From Myrica gale (lineage: Eukaryota > Streptophyta > Magnoliopsida > Fagales > Myricaceae): DNA of 64,000 nucleotides. The position numbers and the translations under genes are program-made. The stretch is taken from the NCBI GenBank assembly GCA_963930655.1, contig OZ005621.1, positions 749,001 to 813,000 of the forward strand. The letters run 5' to 3'. Below, in pieces: positions 20,426 through 32,000 of this stretch (position 1 is its first letter; every line of letters begins with the position of its first letter). The notes beneath the pieces were generated by a model that was given only the letters and a program-made list of their open reading frames with translations, did not search any database and was not told the DNA's origin.

Positions 20426-22215
20426 TATTACATTTTTTACAAACATAAATACAAGTCAACATCTTCCACACAAATATTAATAAACTCAAAGATTATCAAA
20501 AAATACTTCAAATCCTAAAAATCTCATCAAAACTAACATGCCCTTAAACGTGGATAAAGACCCAGTTTTAGAAAATAATTGATGTTCGTTTTTTAAAAAA
20601 TAAGATAAATTGCATCTGCGACTGCGGGATCTCCTTTTGCTTTCTACCTTTCCTTCTTATTCAAAGTTCAACTTCTGAAGCAACGGTGCCTGCAAACTGG
20701 ACATGTCAAAATCACAAGAATCCAAATTCGATGGATAGAAGGAAAAGAGCCAATGGGTGAAGGATTCTCCAGTGTCTTTTAGTGAAGGGAATCAAATAGG
20801 GAAAAAGATAGAGAAGTTAATTTCTTACCTGTCGGGTAGGTGTCACCTTTTGGTTCAAACAAGATGAAAAAAATTGTTCTCGAGCATTTTTCCAGACTTA
20901 AGGATGCTACTTTGGGAATGAGAATCGACAATACACACCCTCTTAAGATTCAGTCAACAAGAAATCTTTTGTATTATAGGTGGACGAATATTTTTGACAT
21001 TATGTTCACTCAATTGTTGGCTGGTTCCGCGCGCGGTTCCAGCTATCCTTGGCAAAGCCAAAGCGCATTCTAGATTAGCATATTTCTAACCACTTCTCAC
21101 TGACATGCACAACCATCTAAACCACTTGAAAATTCTCGTATATGAACAAAGTTTATGGAATCGTGGATAATCTTGCTCACTTCAAAGCAGTCTCATTCTC
21201 TCTTATTTCGCTGCCACTTGTATTAATCGTGCAGGAGCTCTTTTGGGTACCACATTTGCGCAGGGACAAAAAAAAAACACACACACAATCGCGCGAATTT
21301 GTGCTTGAGTCCTAGACCATGGGACCAAAGGGTATTGGGTATTTTAAGAATGGTGTCAAAAGTCACTTATGCGGGACCCATGAACAGATGTGGACCCAAA
21401 GGGGCGTGGCCTGACAGAATTCTAGCTCCTAATATCTCTGCCGACTGCCTTGATTTATATGCTCTCGGGCAAATGGATCATGGGTCGAGTTTGAAAAACT
21501 GCAACTTGGTATGCTCTATTCAACCAGATCTAACGAGACCGGACACGATTCTTCTATTATTAGACAGAGTTAGGCAGGGGACAGTGAATAGTCTCGTCCA
21601 GTAGGCATCAATACTGTACGGTACCTTTCTTGTTTCTTAATCTAATATGAGTTAATTTTGAGTACAGACAGAGTATATTACGTGCCAGCTTTTTTCAAGG
21701 CATGGGTTTTACCAAATAATGTTAAAGATGTCAAACATTTTGCTCAGTTTGTTGGACTCTCGCCCTTTTTCGACCTAGAAAATAGTGTGCCTTCTCTTTA
21801 CGACCATTCCGGGGAAGGGGAAAATACACAATTTGCGAATAAAATCGTTTTACCGAATCTCTATAAAATTGTTCAATGAGTGTGTTTGGCGAATTTAGAG
21901 GGTTATATCCCTATATCTTGTATTCCGGTTGACATCCTCTCCAGTGATAACCCATGGATTCCTCCATGAATTTGTTGGGTTGTCGAGGATTGGTCCTGTT
22001 TTGGTTTATCTAGAAAAAAAAAAAAATGGAAGCGAATCTCTGGGCCGTCTATTTATGATCCCGGTATTTATTATCGTTACCGGATAGTTGGATCCGTTTA
22101 TTGTAGGATTTATAGTTCCTTTAGATATTTTTTGCTGGCCCCTTTAGGCACGATTCTGTTTGTATTTACTGTTATTCTCGAATTTTTATATATAAAATAC
22201 ATTTGCTGAGAAAAA
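20426..22215. other. Gene-free interval with a possible LINE tail
   Basis: I found no supportable gene. Frames at 20840-21073, 21299-21604 and 21658-21879 have no recognisable domain. The stretch from about 21900 to 22215 ends tatataaaatacatttgctg followed by an A-rich run, which looks like the 3' tail of a plant LINE, but no domain confirms it. Confidence 0.35.
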
Positions 22216-22369
22216 GAAGAAGTTGAGGAGCAATGGGGACGAGACTAGATAGAGAGATAGATGGGTTTAGGCCTTAAAAGTGTTAAGAAGGGAAATCTTG
22301 GGCTTCCACGATCCAACAATTTTCTCAGTCCAACATTGTGAAGGGGCTTTTAACTCCTCTATGTCTAAT

Positions 22370-22936
22370 GGGCTGGGTAAGCTTGGATTTTTTTAAAGGT
22401 GAAAGTTCCACCGAAGGAGAGGCTTTGCCGATTTGATAGTTGAAGGTGATTCTAAGGCTGCCTTTGTATCAAATATTTTATAAAATATTTCACCAACTTC
22501 TAATAAAATACTATAATATAATTTATCTCTCTCTCATCAAAAAATATAAAAAATTACCTCTCTCTTCACTTTTTCACTAAACTCAATACCAAAAATTTTA
22601 CCACACATACATAACCTAAAAAGTTGGCTATTGAGGCTTTATGCAAGTACCCTGCACGTGTGGATTGGAGGGTCCATAGCAGAACTGGGGACGTTTTGCA
22701 TCAGTCAGTTGGTTTTGAGTCTTGAGCTTTTCATTTCGTCTTTAGAGGTGCTAATGTTTTGACGCACCACCTAATTTGTTGGTTGTCTTTAAATTTTGTA
22801 CTGGAGATCATCCCGTTGTTTCTAAACCTTTTCCAAAAAATTTTTGGATCTATAATGAGATTGATCTCCTTAGTTGCTTGAGTTTTCTTTGTTTTCTGCT
22901 AATAAAGGTTCTGCAATCGTTTTGATTAAAAAAAAA
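22370..22936 (+). mobile_element. LINE 3' relic: RNase H-like domain interrupted by a MITE
   Basis: Coding remnants read V-E-G-D-S-K before the MITE, then LAIEALCKYPARVDWRVHSR and later FRGANVLTHHLICWLS. These match the RNase H-like tail of plant LINEs. Internal stops make it dead. It ends ttttgattaaaaaaaaa at about 22919-22936, the same 3' terminus as the LINE at 36574. Left limit uncertain. Confidence 0.7.
22456..22616 (-). mobile_element. Tourist-like MITE, copy C, inside the LINE relic
   Basis: 161 bp with ends ggctgcctttgtatc and acacatacataacc, flanked by taa at 22453-22455 and 22617-22619. Removing the element and one taa restores the LINE reading frame exactly across the site, which confirms both borders. 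Confidence 0.85.
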
Positions 22937-23820
22937 CCACCTCAAGGACACAAAGAGGGGCCGGGGGTTTCGTAATAATTTCTTACATTATTTCAAGATC
23001 GCGTAACAAGCAATGTTAATTTGACAGTAAATCTTTTCTATATTCATTCGTAACGTACCATCTCCACTCTAATTCCTATCACATCATATTTGTCATATGT
23101 ATATACTTTGAATGGTCCGCGATAGGCACATAGACCAAAATAATATCAAAATTGACCGAAAAATAAAAACAAGCTGTTCAATACACCGTAGCAAGAAAGG
23201 TTAATTTGAATTAATAAAATGTACTGCTCATACTTTGATTTCAAACCTGTCAGTACTGCCGAGCCGGTTAATACATTGTGTGGATTGAAACGTTTTGATT
23301 TTCGCTTAAAACAAGCGACTGGAGAGCAGTTTATCATTCATATTTCATATACCAACAGATTACTGGTATAAGTATTAACAGTTAACACGTTTTTTCAGAA
23401 ACTTTGGGCGCTACCATTTTATTCTACTTACCCAATGGATCCCTCACAAGTGTGACCGCTGACTAGTCATGAAGCTCCAAAAAGAAAAAAATTCCAGTTA
23501 GACCTCCAATCTAATCTTTTTGTTGGGTAATTCAAATATTGCATATATAGTCTTTACTCTTTAGTCTCCTCTTGGACTGGAAATGGAGCTTCCCGATTAC
23601 CTGGGCCGCCGTGGAAACCAAAGATTCAACAGTAGCTTCTTCCGTAGAAACCTTCAAATTGGACTCAAAATCTTCTCTCTTTCTCACCCACGCCTTCCTC
23701 TTTCCTCAAGTCCAGAACCTCCCGAGTGGTTTCCTAGAAAAGAACATATTAGTATCACGTTTGTTTGAATCTCGAGCATCCTAATTGCCCTAGTCAAGGA
23801 AGCCTGATCTCATCACCTCC
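22937..23820. other. Intergenic DNA upstream of the multi-repeat PIP gene
   Basis: No gene supported. Two overlapping plus-strand frames at 23572-23784 have no recognisable domain. The right end is the distal promoter of the peptide gene. Confidence 0.35.
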
Positions 23821-23830
23821 CAACCAGCGC

Positions 23831-23839
23831 TATAAATAA
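23831..23839 (+). promoter_or_regulatory. TATA box of the multi-repeat PIP gene
   Basis: tataaataa lies 93 bp upstream of the ATG at 23932. This spacing leaves a 5' leader of about 60-65 nt. Confidence 0.7.
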
Positions 23840-23931
23840 GGGACACAGCCTCTCTATGCTGCATATCACATTGCCTACTAGTTTGCTAGCTCCAACAAGT
23901 TTGTGTTGCCTCCTTGATACTATTCAACAAT

Positions 23932-24420
23932 ATGGCAGCCACCTCCATATACTGCAGCAGCTTCTTTGTGCTTTTTCTACTGCTCAACTCCATTTTCATT
24001 GCGTCTGAAGCCCGTCCCTTCAATGTCATGGAGCCTCCGAGTGATCAGGGAGGCTGTGGGGGTTTCTTTGACTGGTTGTCTCTCGGAGATATCAAGCAAT
24101 CAGGTCCAAGCCCTGGCGATGGACACAAATATACACAAAGTCAGACCCTTGGAGGAATGAAGGACTCGGGCTCAAGCCCTGGCGACGGACACAAATATAC
24201 ACAAGGTCAGACCCTTGGAGAAATTAAAGACTCGGGCTCAAGTCCTGGTGACGGACACAAATATACACAAGGTCAAACTCTTGGAGGAATTAAAGACTCG
24301 GGTCCAAGCCCTGGCGACGGAAACAAATATACACAAAGTCAGACCCTTGGAGGAATTAAGGGCTCAGGTCCAAGTCCTCCTGGTGAGGGTCACAACTATG
24401 TTAAAGGCCGACACCAATGA
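23932..24420 (+). CDS. PIP/PIPL-type secreted peptide precursor with five tandem SGPSPGDGHK-like cores
   Basis: The 162-residue product starts MAATSIYCSSFFVLFLLLNS (signal peptide to about residue 27) and has a short linker with a Gly/Cys-rich GGCGGFFDW. Five cores follow at residues 57, 79, 101, 123 and 145, an exact 22-residue period: SGPSPGDGHK, SGSSPGDGHK (twice), SGPSPGDGNK and SGPSPPGEGHN. Each of the first four is followed by YTQ(S/G)QTLG(G/E)(I/M)K(D/G). The core is the PIP-family SGPSxGxGH motif. ATG 23932 is chosen for its aacaATGG context, because no earlier in-frame ATG exists. A TATA box lies at 23831. The family acts in the apoplast through receptor kinases. Multiple cores suggest several peptides from one precursor; processing is inferred. 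Confidence 0.88.
   Translation: MAATSIYCSSFFVLFLLLNSIFIASEARPFNVMEPPSDQGGCGGFFDWLSLGDIKQSGPSPGDGHKYTQSQTLGGMKDSGSSPGDGHKYTQGQTLGEIKDSGSSPGDGHKYTQGQTLGGIKDSGPSPGDGNKYTQSQTLGGIKGSGPSPPGEGHNYVKGRHQ
24090..24385 (+). repeat. 66-bp coding tandem repeat in the PIP precursor
   Basis: About 4.5 units of 66 bp, highly similar, each encoding one SGPSPGDGHK-like core and its spacer. The repeat is in phase with codons, so copy-number change keeps the frame. Confidence 0.9.
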
Positions 24421-25389
24421 CTTTGGTCCCCTATTTAACAAAGATCAGTTTCTACGTTAATTGGTCACCCAATTGTTTTCTTGTTTCATTTATTTGGTGT
24501 GTACAAGCAAAGATCAGTTTCAGTCATTCTTTGGTATATATTACAGATATATATACATGATCTATACACTTTGTTGTATTATCCAATGGATTTGTTGTCC
24601 TGATGTCTCGATTAAATAAATGGATATCAAATTAGTACTCCTGTCATCTCTTCTATCTTGTGGGCCAAGTAAAACCAATAATAATCTTAAAAGCGTCATG
24701 GCTAAAGTATGATTGGATTTGGAAAATTCAATAATTTTATGCACCGTTATCTTTTTCCAAACTCTGTGAAGAGAATATGAATCAAATCAGTACTCTCATA
24801 AATTATAGTGGTAAGCAATTTTTTAAAATTCTATGAAATAAGAAGACAAGGAAATAAATAAAAGGTAACGAGCTATTGTAAATAACTTTAAATTAATCGA
24901 CGTGCGTGTAAATTAGTTCGAATATCCTATTAAAAATAAAAATAAAATATTCCTGCAATTTGCTGGTTAGATTGTTCACAATTTTTTCATGGAGCGGACC
25001 ATTGAGAGATTTGGGGGAGGGTTGAGCTCTTGATGGTTATATAAAATATTTTTTAATTGGTTTTGGGATCAAATATTTCTAGCACTCAAAATTTCTATTA
25101 TATTAAAAGAATTTTTAAAATATATATATATATATATATATATCCATCGAATCATTACAATTCATTAAAAAAATATAAAAAAAATGCATTCAAATAATTT
25201 TCTCAACACTTTTTACCACCTCTAACACTATAATTGTTACCGTCCAAAATTTTTTTACGATGAAACATTAGTGATACAATTATCCCCGTTTTAGGAAACC
25301 TGTCGAGTAAAGATCCAGTCTCACGGTGTGACTTTCTGAGAGCTGGTGGTGTTTAAGGATGCAAATAATTCTACATCGAGGGCAAGTGG
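24421..25389. other. 3' flank of the PIP gene and AT-rich DNA
   Basis: No gene. It includes a (TA)n tract at about 25118-25142 and generally AT-rich sequence. Confidence 0.4.
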
Positions 25390-26030
25390 GGTTGTTTGGA
25401 GTGAAAATTTCATCTCCTCAACATTTTTATATAATTATAAAATAATTTCTATTTTCATTAAATTATAAAATAATATTATAATATTCAGAGAAAAGAACTG
25501 AAACAGTCTCAGTGGTTTCACGTTTTGACAAAATAGTCTATGTGGTTTCAAGTTGAACGCGTTAGTCTCTATGGTCAGCAAGTTGTTGCAATGCAGTCCC
25601 CCCGTCAACCCACTTAACGGTCAAAGCTTCCGGGATGACTTTTTTGTTACATGATGCATACCTCAGGAACCAATTTATCAAAAGGTGATACCACAGTGAC
25701 CTACAAATTAGTCCATGTGGTATCACCTTTTGACAAATTGGTCCTTGAGGTATTCATCATGTAACAAAAAGTAATCCCAGAAGTTTTGACCGTTAAGTGG
25801 GTTGACAGAAATCTAACGGTAGGACTTTTTTGTTACATGATGCTTACTTCAGGGACTAATGTGTTCAAGTTGAAACCACAGAGACCAATTTATCAAAACG
25901 TGAAACCACATGGACTGTTTATGTACTTTAACCTAATATTTAATTAAATCTTATCTCTCTTCACTTTTTCATTAAATTTCATAAAATATCTTTATTTTTT
26001 TATAAACTCCAATGCCCTCCTAACATTTTT
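25390..26030 (-). mobile_element. AT-rich MITE, copy D, split by a foldback
   Basis: The left part (about 25390-25487) contains ttgtttggagtgaaaatttc. The right part (about 25943-26030) contains ctctcttcactttttcatta and ends near ctccaatgccctcc. Together they resemble copies A, B, C and F. The middle is replaced by a later foldback insertion. Confidence 0.6.
25488..25933. mobile_element. Mutator-type foldback nested in MITE D
   Basis: 446-bp inverted repeat with arms containing aaacagtct..gtggtttcacg and cgtgaaaccacatggactgt. It is flanked by taatattca (25479-25487) and taatattta (25934-25942), a 9-bp duplication with one mismatch. Internal gaccgttaagtgggttgac motifs pair across the centre. 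Confidence 0.75.
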
Positions 26031-26172
26031 AAACGCCGTTGTTTGCAAATCTAGTTCTAACAGATTTTGAACTTGGGGGAAAGCCTCACTGCGAGCGAGA
26101 GAGCGTGCTAGGTGCGAGAAACGGAACAAAAAGGGAGAGGTTCGTCTCTTCCGCTCTCCGTTTGGGAGGAAG

Positions 26173-28970
26173 ATGGGGAACTCGTCGAAGGATGACTCGG
26201 CCACAGACGGCGACACCTCTAGCGGTGAGACTGCGCCATCCAATTCCAGCATATTTTCCGAGGGCGAGAAGGTGCTCGCCTATCACGGCCCTCGCATCTA
26301 CGAAGCCAAGGCACATTCCCTTTCTCTCTTTAGCCTAGGTTTTTAGTCGCGTTTTGGTTTAAGTTTACTTTATACTTTTCCGTGTTATGTTGAATTTTAG
26401 CTGCTTCTGGTCCCATTTCGCTTATGATCTAAGAGAGTTGAGTGCTCTTGGATTGAACGATTAAGATGTAGGAACCATAACCACGGATTAGATTTGGTTT
26501 CTGTGAAGTTTAGCTAAGTAATTAGTAAAATTAAGTCTGGTAGACAACTGATTCTATTAGAGACGAGTCATTAACGGTCCAGCTCAGCTTATGAGGAAGG
26601 TTCCAGCTCAGATCAACTTAACAGAAGAGCAGTTGTTGTTACTGATTTAGTTAGATAGCAGAATTAGTTAAGTGTTGTTAGAAGAAGTTACAGAGGAGAT
26701 TTCATGTACATAAATGTATCTTAGCTCGTTCTGTAAGTTACATTCATTTTTACAAGAAATACAGAAGTTCTTCTCACATCTCTCTCTGCTCAAATCTGGT
26801 TTTACTAACAAGGTATCAGAGCATAACGAACGTGCTTCCACGGCGTCTTCTTCAGGAACCTTCCTCATAAGCTGAGCAGGACCGATAATGACTCATCTCT
26901 AATAGGTTCATGAAAAAGAGGGGTTTATCAGGTCAAATCAAACGAAATAAATAAAACCAACACCACTTTTCCTTCAATGATTTTTATGAAACTTGCAAGA
27001 GCTGCTAGTATTTTTACATTCAATTTTGGAGAAGAAAAGAAAAGAAAAGAAAAAGAAGTTTCTGTCTATGGCCTAGTGTTGTTTCATACAGATTCAGTGT
27101 GATAGAGTTAGTTTATGACCTCTCTATGTCCTACTCTGTTATTTGAGTTTTTATGTTCCTTCACTTCCTTCTATTTCGTGGCTATTTTCTCTGTATTTAA
27201 TTTTTGATATTTTAGGTCCAAAAAGCTGAACTTAGGAAGAAGGAATGGAGATACTTTGTACACTACCTTGTAAGTTTGATCTTTTTATTTTCTTTCGTTA
27301 GCTTCTTTCTTTTGTCATTGTGTAGTGCACAGTTTCATGTTCATTACAAATGCATTTTAAGAGCACCAGTTGGTTGTGGCATTGGACACACACCTTTAAA
27401 TTTGTAGGCAAACAAGGATGCATGCTTGAGGTCCTGAATATTCAAGGCAAATAGAGCATTACGTACTTTTGGTAATAAGTGACATATCTCTTGCTGTCCT
27501 TGGTAATAAGTGACGTATCTCTTGCTGTCCTGCAGGGTTGGAACAAAAAGTGAGTATGTCTTTCATCCTATTTGAGTTCAGAATTCGAAAGTAAGGAGGT
27601 ATGGAAATTAGAATGAATAGGGCTGTAAATTATTTGTCCACTCAACTGTTTTAATGAACAGCTCTGGAATTTCTTTGTTTCCTTTTGCATGTACATACTC
27701 TCACTCTTTCTCTCTTACACACACACACTAGTTTGTTTTGCCGCATTTTCTTGGTAATCAGTGATCTGCAATTTGGATGCACTATTGAGATATGGTTTAA
27801 GACTTCGTAGTTTGTGATTTATAGTATTATGACATCCCAAATTAAGTTCTTGGGGGTGGAAAAGTCATACCATTTCGAAATTTTTGTTTCATCTTCCTTT
27901 TTTTAACAGGGAAATGTTCTCAGTTAAACCGTGTATCACATTTTAAGACCTAGTTTCTATTTTGAACTTTAAAAGTCTATCCACAGCATGTCACCAATGA
28001 CTGGACATGATAGAGTGAACCATGTTGTTGCTTCCAGTTTGCATAATATTCATCAAAGTTCTGTGTTAATAACACTTCTTCCTTTTCTTTTCATCAGTTT
28101 GGCCTAATCACAGTTCTTAATATTGTTCTTGATCTTGATGAGAAAGAGGAAAATGGTTGGTTTCTTAAAAGTTTCACACTTTTGAAATTTAATCTCTTAT
28201 CTTAATCTTATATTTGAACTTGTGGATGAAAATTCAAGATATGCATTTCTAGGATCAATAATGATTTTCTTTTTCCAGAATGGATATAGTCCGTTATTTG
28301 TGTTGGTATGCTTCTTTGCAGGACTGATTTTAGTCACTGGCACTTGGAAATTTGGTTTGTGATTTAGTGAAGGACTTTAGAAGATTTTAGTGTTCACCTA
28401 CATAGATTCTTGCATATCTTTCAAATACAAAATAGGCTGACCAAATTTGTTATTAAATTTATTTGTTGAGTGACTGCTTGTAGTGATCGATTCACTAGAT
28501 GTTAAAGGTACTTCATAACTTTTATTACTGTCATAGGAAATGTTTGCTTCCCTTAATAATCATGCCCCTGTTCATTACTATGGCTTCAACATCTTTCCAA
28601 CAGTTGGGACGAATGGGTAGGTGCAGACCGTCTGATGAAACATACTGAAGAGAATGTCATGAAGCAGCAGGCCCTTGACAAAAAACAAGGTGTAGATAAG
28701 AATCCAAAGTCTGGGCGTTCAGCTCAAACAAAGCCAAAAAGCTCTACAGGTTAGCTTGGTTCTTTTTTTGGATTGTTTTTGTGGTGGGTTAAGATTAACT
28801 AGCAGTTTCCTAGAGCTTTGTTCACTTTATGCATCCGTGTGTTTTGTGGATGCATTACCCACTGTTAATTAGCGTATGAAATAATCTAACCAACCAGTGA
28901 GAATATTTTGTTAGGCAATTATTTTGAAGATTCTCTGGTTGGGGGCAGTGTTAAAGAGAGTGCACATAAA

Positions 28971-29007
<37 letters not shown>

Positions 29008-32000
29008 GCGTGCGCGCGCGCTGCATGCTTCTTTCCCTTTTAACATAGCATGTTCCATAAAAGTTACTTGTGCGTGCTCACCTCTAATAACCACAACTCA
29101 ACCATATTACCATATCCATTAGAAACTTATTCTGCAAACTCATTCGAACTAGTAGTCGCTGCCCATGACAGTATTTATTTGTTTACTAATGTTATGGTTA
29201 TTAATATGGCCATTCTGTTCAAAATTTGTAGATGCGAAATTTGATAAAGAAGATATCAAGAACAATGGTATGTATGCATCAGTTTTGTAGCTCATCTTCT
29301 TTTTTCTCTTCTTAAAGTGGTTGTTTTTTATTCTCAAGTTTGGGTAACTATTCTTTATTGTGATGTATTGCTGCTATTGCTGTTGCTATTACATAATAGT
29401 TTTAGTTGACACTTATTATTTTTATTTAGAGGTACTATCAAACTCCAAGCTATGAGATTGGATGGAAATAGTGCCAGTGTTAGAAAATCTGGAAATGATT
29501 CCATATCATCACCATTAATCTTTTGCATTTTCCTTATGCCACCACTCAAAGTCAGACACCCCCGCCTAAGTAAATTTGGTTTCTTAACTTTTCAAAGATG
29601 CTTGAAGAAACTTAGACTATATTGTTAGGATGGATTGGAGGAAGAAGGGTTCAATGGGCTCTTAAGATAAACATTTGAAATTACACTTTTGGCCTCAATT
29701 TAACAATTTAATTGGGTCAAATGAAAAACGCATCGTCATTTTTTTTTTGTTCTCTTGTTTCTCCTTTCCCCCAAATAACACTAGGGACTTGCACTGCCCT
29801 CATGATCCCCTACTTTGCTGCTTCCCTCTGCTTTTCATACCTCGTAAGAAATGTTGTCCTTCTCAATTATCATAAATATGCCAGTAGTTATATAAAACTT
29901 TGTTTATTTAATAACTTAATTTGTTCAATTTTTTTTGCAGTGTCAAAGGGGAAGAAGCGAAAAAGTGAATCGGGCATTGAGGTCTGGTTTGTATTATAGT
30001 GAAACAGAGTGCTTAAAGATTCCTGTTTTTCATATTCTGCATATTCATCAGATGCATTGGTGCTCGCTTGATATATGTCTGTTGTTTCACTGTTTCTAGT
30101 TCTCCTTCATTATGGTAGGCATAATGATGGTTATAAGACTCAAAATGATGAATTCAAAATTGTTCAACTAGTTTTACTGGCACATATTTTGAAGGGGAGG
30201 AAAATGAGTGACAAGAAGCAGAGAGATGCAAATTTCTTTCTTGAGATTAATTTTCTGTTTGGGATTATGTGTTTCTTGCTAGAAGCATCTATATCTAGTT
30301 GTTGAGACGAGTTGACTTTGGTTGAGGTGAAGCATTCTATAGGCCAATAAAAACTCGCAAAAGTGCTTCATTGGAACATTTTTAAATTTTGTTAGCTCAT
30401 GTTTGGATTTGACAACATATATTTGGATAATGCTGGGATAACAGTGGTATATTATTTTTAGAAGGACAATGTTGCTCTGGAGAAGCTTGTCAGGATACAA
30501 ATTCCATCTACTCTAAGGAAGCAACTGGTTGACGACTATGAGTTTGTTACACAGCAGGACAAGGTAAGCTTGGAATGTTTTTTCAGCTAAATAGAAGAAG
30601 GTACATGCAAGGTGTTGGAACAATTTTCTCCTATTTTACTATATGGATTCTTGAAAGTGATCCCATTTTTCTTCAGCTAAATTGTTTTGTAAGTTTCCCT
30701 CATTCAGTAATATACTTAGAAATGATTGTAACTTCAGTAATGTGTTGACACATTGGATACTCTTTTCTGCAGCTTGTTAAACTTCCACGTTCACCAACTG
30801 TAGATGATATTTTGACGAAGTACCTTGAATACCGATCAAAGAAGGATGGCATGTAAGATTCACGTAGTTCCTATAATAATTGCCTGGAATCAATCCCAAC
30901 TGTACTCTTATTCTGTCCTTTGTTCCTTTTGTGTCTGTGATTTGAATTGTTCTTTCTATAATTTGTTTCCCAGCGGTAAAGTAATATGTTGCTCTTTCTC
31001 CCCATGACTGGATCATAGCAGCTGTATAAGCTAATCAGGACAAGTAAAAAGTCCTGATTTGTATATAGAAATATGCTGGAGAACGAGGATCGGAAAAAGT
31101 TAATAGAAATCCTATACTGTTCTGTCAATCTATATAACAATTATGCCAAGAAAAAATCTTACTGTCAAGATGTTTACAATCGAGTGGAAGAAGGATACTG
31201 TGTCTTCCTCCAGAAGAAGAGAGATTAACCTTTTTCTTGCATACATTTACTTTTATAAGTCTTATATTCACACATGTATGTACATGCAAGCATATTATAA
31301 AAGCATCCAGGTTTGCCCATAAGCTTCCTTAATATGTGAAGTGATAAGGATGCTCTGAGTCAATCCTTTATAAATGAGGTCTATTAATTGACTCCACAGT
31401 CAAATCCCTGGCACTATGTGTTATTGTACAAAGGAGGTTTGAAACCTTTATCAATACTGAATTACTGAATAATGGTGGAAGGGACAAATTCTTGAATACA
31501 GGATAATGGATTCAATAGGAGAAATCTTGAAAGGGATAAGGTGTTACTTTGACAAAGCATTGCCAGTGATGCTTTTATACAAAAAGGAGCGCAAACAATA
31601 CAATGAAGCAGTTGTAGATAATCTCTCTCCGTCAACCATATATGGAGCTGAACATCTACTACGGCTCTTTGGTATGTTTCTCTGTAATAAGTGCTGATTC
31701 TTTAAGCAGTCAAAGTGATATTGGTGACAAACTTGTGTATCAGATGCCTTTATATGCCTTGTTTGATGAAAATTCCGGGGCAGGGGGTGTTTAGATCATA
31801 TATTTTCCCTTGAGCTTCCTCTTGGTATGTCTCGAGTTAAATTTTATAACTTCTGCGTCTCTGATGATTCTTGGACCAAATGGCGTCCTCATACGGAGGA
31901 GAGGGTCCAACCATGGGTTTAATCTTGTGTGACTGCATATTTTCTTTAAAAAGGGAAAAAATATCCAACGGAAAACAAACTTATATATCCGATTTTTGAA

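Noticed and set aside
21290..22200. Possible organellar DNA insertion
   Set aside because: Composition and frames did not match any plastid or mitochondrial gene I know. The end looks more like a LINE tail.
24090..24385. Regular 66-bp repeats that could suggest a CRISPR-like array
   Set aside because: The repeats are coding, in phase, without unique spacers, and in a plant nuclear gene for a PIP-type peptide.
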